From NCBI GenBank assembly GCA_947447845.1, contig CANFNO010000223.1, positions 1 to 5,667 of the forward strand: DNA of 5,667 nt, written 5' to 3'. A program made the translations under genes and the position numbers. This document shows positions 1-4,344 of this stretch, piece by piece (positions within the stretch are counted from its first letter, which is position 1; each line of letters opens with the position of its first letter). The notes below the pieces were generated by a model. The model did no database searches and had not been told where the DNA came from. It saw only the letters and a program-made list of their open reading frames with translations. This DNA is from Burkholderiales bacterium. Lineage in GTDB: Bacteria; Pseudomonadota; Gammaproteobacteria; Burkholderiales; Burkholderiaceae.

Positions 1-45
1 ACATGCCACCACACGCACCCAGTAAACGTACGATAAAAGAGAGCT

Positions 46-51
46 TAAGGA
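46..51 (+). promoter_or_regulatory. Ribosome binding site of infA
   Basis: TAAGGA is a strong match to the Shine-Dalgarno core and lies 7 nt before the ATG at 59. It fixes the infA start. The remaining upstream bases (1-45) show no -35/-10 pair that I can defend, so the promoter is probably left of the window or is weak. Confidence 0.8.
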
Positions 52-58
52 TCTAACC

Positions 59-313
59 ATGGCTAAAGAAGAACTGATTGAAATGATGTGCGTTGTCAAC
101 GAAGTGCTGCCAGACACGCGCTTTCGCGTGACCCTGGACAACGGTCACCAGTTGATCGCTTACTCCGCCGGCAAGATGCGCAAGAACCATATCCGGATTC
201 TGGCGGGTGACCGCGTGTCCCTGGAGCTCTCGCCTTATGACTTGAGCAAAGGCCGCATCAACTTCCGCCACATCGAAGGCCGTGGGCCCATGACGCCCCG
301 CCGCCCGCAGTAA
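59..313 (+). CDS. infA: Translation initiation factor IF-1 (long betaproteobacterial form)
   Basis: IF-1 binds the A site of the 30S ribosomal subunit and works with IF-2 and IF-3 during initiation in the cytoplasm. The 84-residue product begins MAKEELIEM and carries the IF-1 hallmarks FRVTLDNGH (22-30), the conserved [11 protein letters not shown] stretch (38-48) and the [18 protein letters not shown] block (50-67). It covers the whole single OB fold, and residues 71-84 ([14 protein letters not shown]) form a basic, proline-containing tail that the usual 72-residue IF-1 lacks. Such longer copies are known in betaproteobacteria, often as a second infA paralog apart from the ribosomal protein operon. 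Residue 11 is Cys where IF-1 normally has Gly. The ATG is set by TAAGGA at 46-51. The gene stands alone here and is closed by a terminator, so it looks monocistronic or last in its unit. Confidence 0.97.
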   Translation: MAKEELIEMMCVVNEVLPDTRFRVTLDNGHQLIAYSAGKMRKNHIRILAGDRVSLELSPYDLSKGRINFRHIEGRGPMTPRRPQ

Positions 314-325
314 ATCTGCCAAACT

Positions 326-353
326 AGCCGCTCTTAACAGGCGGCTTTTTTTT
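326..353 (+). terminator. Intrinsic terminator of infA
   Basis: A perfect 6-bp stem AGCCGC (326-331) / GCGGCT (341-346) encloses a 9-nt loop and runs into eight T residues (346-353). It begins 13 nt after the infA stop codon and is oriented for plus-strand transcripts. It separates infA from the oxidoreductase gene that follows. Confidence 0.88.
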
Positions 354-388
354 CGCCTGTAATTTTTCCGACCGGGCGCCACACAGAG

Positions 389-430
389 TGGGTAGCCGTG
401 CGGGCGAATATTTTTATAAAGGCTACACCA
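389..430 (+). promoter_or_regulatory. Possible leader hairpin over the oxidoreductase start
   Basis: GTAGCC (392-397) is a perfect inverted match to GGCTAC (421-426). With A427 bulged, TGG (389-391) also pairs with CCA (428-430), giving about 9 bp around a 23-nt AT-rich loop. The right arm contains half of the AAAGG ribosome binding site and the first base of the ATG, so folding would hide the start. The pairing is seen in the sequence; any regulatory role is inference. Confidence 0.3.
418..422 (+). promoter_or_regulatory. Ribosome binding site that sets the oxidoreductase start
   Basis: AAAGG lies 7 nt before ATG 430. This favours ATG 430 over the in-frame GTG at 388, which has no comparable site and would add 14 residues encoded partly by an AT-rich leader unlike the rest of the gene. 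Confidence 0.6.
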
Positions 431-1590
431 TGTCATTGAACCCTGTGATCTCCCTGTTGGGCCGACGCCTGCGCCTGGCCGTGATCGGCGGTGGCCCCGG
501 TTCTTTCATTGGCGCCATGCACCGGCAAGCTGCGCGCATAGACGACCGTTATGACCTAGTCGCGGCTTGCCTGTCTTCCAACGCAGAACGTTCAATTCAG
601 GCCGGACGCGAGCTCGGCCTGGAATCAGGGCGCTGCTATGCCGATGGCGATGCCTTGATTGCTGGTGAGGCCGCGCGTGCCGATGGTGCCGACGTGGTGG
701 CCATCATGACGCCCAATGACAGTCATTTTCAGTTTTCCATGGCTGCGCTGAATGCGGGAATGGATGTCATTTGCGACAAGCCCATGACCAATACTTTGGA
801 TGAGGCACAAACCCTGCTGCAAAAGGTCAAGGACAGTGGCTTGGTTTTCTGCCTGACGCACAACTACACCGGCTATCCCATGGTGCGCCAGGCGCGGGCC
901 ATGGTGGCAGCCGGTGAACTGGGCGACATCCGCCTGGTGCAGGTGGAATATGTTCAGGGCGGCCGTTCGCAACCGGGCGTATCCCGATCACCCTGGAAGG
1001 ACGACGCGGCGCGTGGCGGCCCTTCGCTGGTGATGGGCGACATCGGCACCCACGCGCACAACTTGCTGCGCTTTGTCACCGGACTGGAAGTGGCCCAGGT
1101 GGCAGCCGAGGTCGGCACCGTGGTGCCCACGCGCGTAACGCATGACTATGCTGGCGCCATGCTGCGCATGGGAAATGGCGCGCGCGGCAGCTTCTGGGTT
1201 ACGCAAGCGGCTACGGGTGTGGAAAATGCGCTGCGCATCCGAGTTAGTGGTTCATTGGGATCTCTGGAGTGGCAGCAGGAAGTGCCACAGTTGCTCAGCT
1301 TCAAGCCGCATGGCGCACCTGCGCAGACACGCACACCCAACGGCCCTGGAACCTTCCCGCTGTCGGCGCATTCGTCGCGCATCGTCGCCGGGCACCCGGA
1401 AGGTTTTCACGAGTGTTTTGCGAATATTTATTCCGATGCTGCACAAGCGATTGCGGCGCGCCGTGCAGGTAAGGCGGCCGAGCCGTTGGCTTTGCATTTC
1501 CCCAATGCCAACGACGGGCTTTTGGGTCTGCAGTTTGTCGACGCGGTGATCCGCTCCAACGCCAGCAATGGAGCGTGGACGGCGGTTTGA
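430..1590 (+). CDS. Gfo/Idh/MocA family NAD(P)-dependent oxidoreductase
   Basis: This is a probable cytoplasmic sugar or polyol dehydrogenase of 386 residues; the substrate cannot be read from the sequence. The N-terminal Rossmann fold starts with LRLAVIGGGPGSFIG (14-28), the dinucleotide-binding glycine loop. It continues through TPNDSH (94-99) to the family's signature lysine in CDKP (K117). The C-terminal alpha/beta domain has GDIGTHAHNL (203-212), where D204 and H208 fit the Asp-x3-His catalytic pair of inositol-dehydrogenase-like members. NYTGYPMVRQAR (145-156) and GFHECFANIY (325-334) are further conserved-looking blocks of the GGGPGSFIG subgroup. Length is normal for the family and no frame break is seen. 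I chose ATG 430 because of AAAGG at 418-422. The gene converges on a sugar-acid operon and ends 197 bp from it, so a role in sugar catabolism is plausible. It is transcribed separately, and it could equally act on an unrelated polyol. Confidence 0.9.
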   Translation: MSLNPVISLLGRRLRLAVIGGGPGSFIGAMHRQAARIDDRYDLVAACLSSNAERSIQAGRELGLESGRCYADGDALIAGEAARADGADVVAIMTPNDSHFQFSMAALNAGMDVICDKPMTNTLDEAQTLLQKVKDSGLVFCLTHNYTGYPMVRQARAMVAAGELGDIRLVQVEYVQGGRSQPGVSRSPWKDDAARGGPSLVMGDIGTHAHNLLRFVTGLEVAQVAAEVGTVVPTRVTHDYAGAMLRMGNGARGSFWVTQAATGVENALRIRVSGSLGSLEWQQEVPQLLSFKPHGAPAQTRTPNGPGTFPLSAHSSRIVAGHPEGFHECFANIYSDAAQAIAARRAGKAAEPLALHFPNANDGLLGLQFVDAVIRSNASNGAWTAV

Positions 1591-1595
1591 CCACA

Positions 1596-1620
1596 ACGCT
1601 AAGCGAGAAGTGTGGGGGCT
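1596..1620. repeat. Truncated third copy of the tandem repeat (3' end only)
   Basis: These 25 bases match 1762-1786, the end of the second full unit, with 3 mismatches, including the shared GCGAGAAG and GTGGGGGCT segments. The match begins 5 nt after the oxidoreductase stop codon, so the array abuts the gene. Confidence 0.7.
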
Positions 1621-1623
1621 CTT

Positions 1624-1705
1624 GAACCCGCCGCCAGTCCGCCCCAATACGGGTTTGCCCTTTTGGGGGGCAGCGCACTACACGCAGCGAAGCGTGGGGG
1701 CTCAA
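1624..1705. repeat. GC-rich tandem repeat, unit 1
   Basis: Unit 1 aligns with the unit starting at 1706. The first 67 bases differ at 9 positions; unit 2 then carries a 2-base insertion; the next 12 bases (AGCGTGGGGGCT) are identical. Two sets of inverted arms are present: AACCCG (1625-1630) with CGGGTT (1650-1655), and CCCCAA (1642-1647) with TTGGGG (1663-1668). The arms interleave, so they compete unless a pseudoknot forms. There is no credible coding capacity. The style resembles intergenic repeats of Comamonadaceae genomes, which I recall but cannot verify here. Confidence 0.8.
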
Positions 1706-1787
1706 GAACCCGTCGCCGGGCCGCCCCAAGACGGGTTAGCCCCCTTGGGGGGCAGCGCACTACGCGTAGCGAGAAGCGTGGGGGCTT
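1706..1787. repeat. GC-rich tandem repeat, unit 2
   Basis: The second unit keeps both interleaved arm pairs: AACCCG (1707-1712) with CGGGTT (1732-1737), and CCCCAAG (1724-1730) with CTTGGGG (1744-1750), one pair longer than in unit 1. It also holds the perfect palindrome CTACGCGTAG (1760-1769), AGCCCCC (1738-1744) matching GGGGGCT (1780-1786), and GAAGC/GCTTC (1773-1777/1784-1788), which touches the stop codon of the minus-strand gene. Lying between two gene ends, it may stop or protect transcripts from both sides, although no T-tract follows the stems. Confidence 0.8.
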
Positions 1788-2717
1788 CTATTTCCCCCAA
1801 CGCAGCACGAGTGGATCCAGCCGTTTGGCGGTTTCGATCAACCCGGCGCGCGTATCCGGGTGCATAGCGGGCAGCGGGTGGCGGGGCGCTTCGCAGGCAA
1901 TCACGCCGCCTTCTTTCATCAGCGCCTTGGCGGCCAATAGCCCGCACTGGCGGTTCTCGTAGTTGATCAGCGGCAACCATTCCTGGTATGCCTGCACCGC
2001 TTCTTCGCGTCGGCCTGCCGCATAGGCGTCAATGATCTTGCGGATGCCGTCGGGGAAGCCTCCGCCGGTCATGGCGCCAGTTGCACCGGCATCCAAGTCC
2101 GGCATCAGCGTGATGGCTTCTTCGCCGTCCCAGGGACCCTCGATGGCGTCTCCACCCAGGCGAATCAGTTCACGCAATTTGGATGCCGCACCGGCGGTTT
2201 CAATCTTGAAATAGGACACCTGCTCAATTTCCTGGGCCATGCGCGCCAGAAATGCCGCGCTCAAAACTGTTCCGCTAGCTGGGGCGTCCTGAATCATGAT
2301 TGGGATCTGAATAGCGTCCGACACGGCCTGATAGAAGCCTTGTATCTGCGGCTCAGGCACGCGAAAGGTGGCACCGTGATAAGGCGGCATCACCATCACC
2401 ATGGCCGCACCCAGGTCCTGCGCTAAGCGGCTGCGCTCAGCACACACCAACGAGCTGAAATGCGTGGTGGTGACGATCACCGGCACGCGTCCCGCCACAT
2501 GTTCCAGCATGGTTTTGGTCAGCAGTTCTCGCTCGGCGTCTGACAACACAAACTGCTCGGAGAAGTTAGCCAGGATGCACAGACCGTTGGAGCCTGCGTC
2601 AATCATGAAATCCACGCCGCGCTTCTGGCTTTCCAGATCGAGCGCGCCGCTCTCGGTGAACGTGGTGGGCACCACCGGGAACACGCCTCGGTAGCGTGGT
2701 GTTGTGCGTGTAGTCAT
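1788..2717 (-). CDS. araD: L-2-keto-3-deoxyarabonate dehydratase (DHDPS/NAL family)
   Basis: Dehydrates L-2-keto-3-deoxyarabonate to 2-oxoglutarate semialdehyde in the cytoplasm, the second step of the three encoded here. It is a TIM-barrel class I (Schiff-base) enzyme. Counting from ATG 2717 (309 residues), YFKIET contains the Schiff-base lysine K171. LANFSEQ (49-55) sits where DHDPS has its GTTGE loop, and EGPWDGEEAI (193-202) and TGAMTGGGFPDGI (213-225) follow. In place of the catalytic Tyr of DHDPS (the YNVP motif) it reads QDAP (143-146), which argues against DHDPS or an aldolase. The whole protein closely resembles what I recall of the Azospirillum brasilense enzyme, also about 309 residues. 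The symbol follows Azospirillum usage and is not the E. coli epimerase araD. A GTG at 2732 would add 5 residues; neither start has a clear ribosome binding site. The gene is last in the minus-strand cluster. D-KDG-type dehydratase is the main alternative. Confidence 0.93.
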   Translation of the reverse strand: MTTRTTPRYRGVFPVVPTTFTESGALDLESQKRGVDFMIDAGSNGLCILANFSEQFVLSDAERELLTKTMLEHVAGRVPVIVTTTHFSSLVCAERSRLAQDLGAAMVMVMPPYHGATFRVPEPQIQGFYQAVSDAIQIPIMIQDAPASGTVLSAAFLARMAQEIEQVSYFKIETAGAASKLRELIRLGGDAIEGPWDGEEAITLMPDLDAGATGAMTGGGFPDGIRKIIDAYAAGRREEAVQAYQEWLPLINYENRQCGLLAAKALMKEGGVIACEAPRHPLPAMHPDTRAGLIETAKRLDPLVLRWGK

Positions 2718-2818
2718 GGAATGGTTGCTCACAGGTAGTGCTGAGGTGCTGGTTTGGCTAAGGGTGTTGTGTTGCTGAAGGTGTGTGAGGCCTTGCCCAA
2801 TGACACCCGACGCGAATG

Positions 2819-2839
2819 CTTGGCGTGCCCGGTGCCAAG
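2819..2839. repeat. Inverted repeat CTTGGC-N9-GCCAAG
   Basis: The arms are perfect 6-mers (2819-2824 and 2834-2839) around a 9-nt centre. The repeat directly abuts the next inverted repeat at 2840 with no gap. In RNA it would be a GC-rich hairpin, but no T-tract follows on either strand. It could be an operator half, an RNA-stabilising hairpin or chance. Confidence 0.5.
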
Positions 2840-2856
2840 TCTAATTGCAGATTAGA
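2840..2856. repeat. Inverted repeat TCTAAT-N5-ATTAGA
   Basis: Perfect AT-rich 6-bp arms (2840-2845 and 2851-2856) flank a 5-nt centre in otherwise GC-rich DNA. The form suits a dimeric transcription-factor operator better than an RNA terminator. It lies 32 bp downstream of the semialdehyde dehydrogenase stop and about 120 bp upstream of the L-KDA dehydratase start. An operator role is inference. Confidence 0.45.
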
Positions 2857-2887
2857 AGTGCGGCTGGGAACGGACACACCTTCGCGT

Positions 2888-4327
2888 TCACATGCCGGTG
2901 TAGGCCGTCTTCACCACGGTGAAAAACTCTTGCGCGTAGCGGCCCTGTTCGCGGGGCCCGTAGCTGGAACCCTTGCGCCCGCCGAACGGCACGTGGTAGT
3001 CGACGCCCGCAGTGGGCAGGTTCACCATCACCATGCCGGCTTGCGAATGGCGTTTGAAGTGCGTGGCGTATTTCAGGCTGCTGGTGGCGATACCGGCCGA
3101 CAGACCGAATGGCGTGTTGTTGGCCTCAGCCAGTGCCGCGTCGTAGTCCTTCACGCGGATGATGCTGGCCACCGGGCCGAACACTTCTTCGCGGTTGATG
3201 CGCATGGCGGCGGTGGTGTCGGTAATCAGGGCAGGCTGCATGTAGAAGCCTTCGGTGCTGCGCTGCAGGCGCTCGCCGCCAGCCACCAGCGTGCCGCCCT
3301 CGCTTTGGGCAATGGCGACATAACCCAGGTCCTGCTCTAGTTGCGCCATTGACGAAACCGGGCCGATGTCGATACCGGCCTCCAGTGCATCGCCAATCTT
3401 CAGCGTCGCCATGCGGGCTTTCATGCCCTCGACAAATTGCGGATAAATGCCCTCAGTCACGATCAGGCGGCTGGAAGCCGTGCAGCGTTGGCCAGTGGAG
3501 AAGAAGGCGCTTTGCACGCTCAGCTCCACGGCTTGTGCCAGGTTGGCGTCGTCCAGAATTACTTGCGGATTTTTGCCACCCATTTCCAGCTGAAACTTCT
3601 TCAGGCTGCTGGCGCACTGCAGAGCAATGCGGTTGCCGACGGTCTGTGAACCGGTGAAGCTGATCGCGTCAATGCCGGGGTGGGTCACCAGCGGGTCGCC
3701 AATGACGCTGCCGCGGCCCATCACCAGGTTGAAGACTCCGGCGGGAATGCCGCTGCGGCTGATGATTTCGGCCAGCGCCCAGGCGCAGCCCGGCACCAGA
3801 TCGGCCGGTTTGAAGACCACGCAATTGCCATAGGCCAGCGCCGGTGCAATTTTCCAGGCGGGAATGGCGATGGGAAAGTTCCAGGGGGTGATGATGCCGA
3901 TGACGCCGAGCGGCTCGCGGGTGATTTCCACACCGATGCCGGGGCGCACCGAAGGCAGGGTCTCACCCGCCAGACGCAAACACTCACCGGCAAAGAACTT
4001 GAAGATGTTGCCGGCACGCGCCGCTTCGCCAATGCCTTCGGGTTTGGTCTTGCCCTCTTCGCGGGCAAGCAGCGTGCCCAACTCTTCGCGTCGCGCCAGT
4101 ATTTCGGTACCGATCTTGTCCAGCGCATCGGCGCGTGCCTGAATGCCAGAGATGGACCAAGCGGTAAACGCCGCACGCGCTGCCTGCACGGCGCTGTCCA
4201 ACTGGGCTGCGCTGGCCTGCGTGTAATGGCCTTGTACATCCGCCGTGTTGGACGGGTTGACGTTGGGTGTGTAGGCCGCGCCTGCCACCCATTCGCCATT
4301 GATCAGGTTGTTGTGTTCTTGTGCCAT
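2888..4327 (-). CDS. 2-oxoglutarate semialdehyde dehydrogenase (NAD(P)-dependent aldehyde dehydrogenase)
   Basis: Oxidises 2-oxoglutarate semialdehyde to 2-oxoglutarate, delivering pentose carbon to the TCA cycle. The 479-residue protein is a full-length cytosolic aldehyde dehydrogenase. The oxyanion asparagine is in TPWNFP (N150), the cofactor-binding lysine in VFKPAD (K173), the general-base glutamate in LEMGGKNP (E248) and the catalytic cysteine in STGQRCTASSR (C282). EEVFGP (380-385) and PFGGRKGSS (447-455) complete the family pattern. The superfamily is certain. The substrate is inferred from the dehydratase genes on both sides and from resemblance, as I recall it, to the YcbD/GucD type, including the C-terminal REQG...EFFT...KT pattern. 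Succinate or glutarate semialdehyde dehydrogenase is the alternative. ATG 4327 lies 17 nt after the stop of the arabinonate dehydratase gene, so the two are probably cotranscribed. Only a weak AAAG precedes the start, suggesting some translational dependence on the upstream gene. Confidence 0.9.
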   Translation of the reverse strand: MAQEHNNLINGEWVAGAAYTPNVNPSNTADVQGHYTQASAAQLDSAVQAARAAFTAWSISGIQARADALDKIGTEILARREELGTLLAREEGKTKPEGIGEAARAGNIFKFFAGECLRLAGETLPSVRPGIGVEITREPLGVIGIITPWNFPIAIPAWKIAPALAYGNCVVFKPADLVPGCAWALAEIISRSGIPAGVFNLVMGRGSVIGDPLVTHPGIDAISFTGSQTVGNRIALQCASSLKKFQLEMGGKNPQVILDDANLAQAVELSVQSAFFSTGQRCTASSRLIVTEGIYPQFVEGMKARMATLKIGDALEAGIDIGPVSSMAQLEQDLGYVAIAQSEGGTLVAGGERLQRSTEGFYMQPALITDTTAAMRINREEVFGPVASIIRVKDYDAALAEANNTPFGLSAGIATSSLKYATHFKRHSQAGMVMVNLPTAGVDYHVPFGGRKGSSYGPREQGRYAQEFFTVVKTAYTGM

Positions 4328-4344
4328 TCAGTGCTTTGTAAAAA

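Larger units (their letters stand above)
2718..2887. other. 170-bp intergenic region within the arabinonate cluster
   Basis: This gap between two same-strand genes is much longer than the 17 nt upstream of the semialdehyde dehydrogenase. It holds the two inverted repeats listed separately, flanked by ACGCGAA (2810-2816) and its inverted copy TTCGCGT (2881-2887), and further out by GGTGTGT (2780-2786) and ACACACC (2874-2880). I see no convincing -35/-10 pair, T-tract or small gene. It may contain an internal promoter, a processing site or a weak attenuator. Confidence 0.5.

Noticed and set aside
388..429. GTG start adding 14 residues to the oxidoreductase
   Set aside because: The added segment is AT-rich leader, has no good ribosome binding site, and ATG 430 has AAAGG at the right distance.
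53..436. Minus-strand open frame of 127 codons opposite infA
   Set aside because: It lies antisense to infA and its terminator, has no family-like motifs, and is explained by the codon bias of a GC-rich gene.
1596..1787. CRISPR array
   Set aside because: There are only two full, diverged units joined head to tail, with no unique spacers and no cas genes.
1568..1962. Plus-strand frames running through the tandem repeat (LGGSALR-type peptides)
   Set aside because: They start inside the oxidoreductase gene, cross the repeat and end antisense to the dehydratase. The repeated peptide comes from the DNA repeat itself.
2388..2404. CATCAC low-complexity run, with a similar run near 3024-3036
   Set aside because: Both encode hydrophobic Met-Val stretches of core strands in the two enzymes, so they are coding coincidences and not regulatory repeats.
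2718..2860. Sigma-70-like promoter for the L-KDA dehydratase gene
   Set aside because: Candidate TTGGCA and TTGGGC boxes on the minus strand have no acceptable -10 element at 16-18 nt spacing.
2816..3340. Plus-strand frame of 174 codons rich in His, Gly and Ala
   Set aside because: It is almost entirely antisense to the aldehyde dehydrogenase and shows no recognisable domain.
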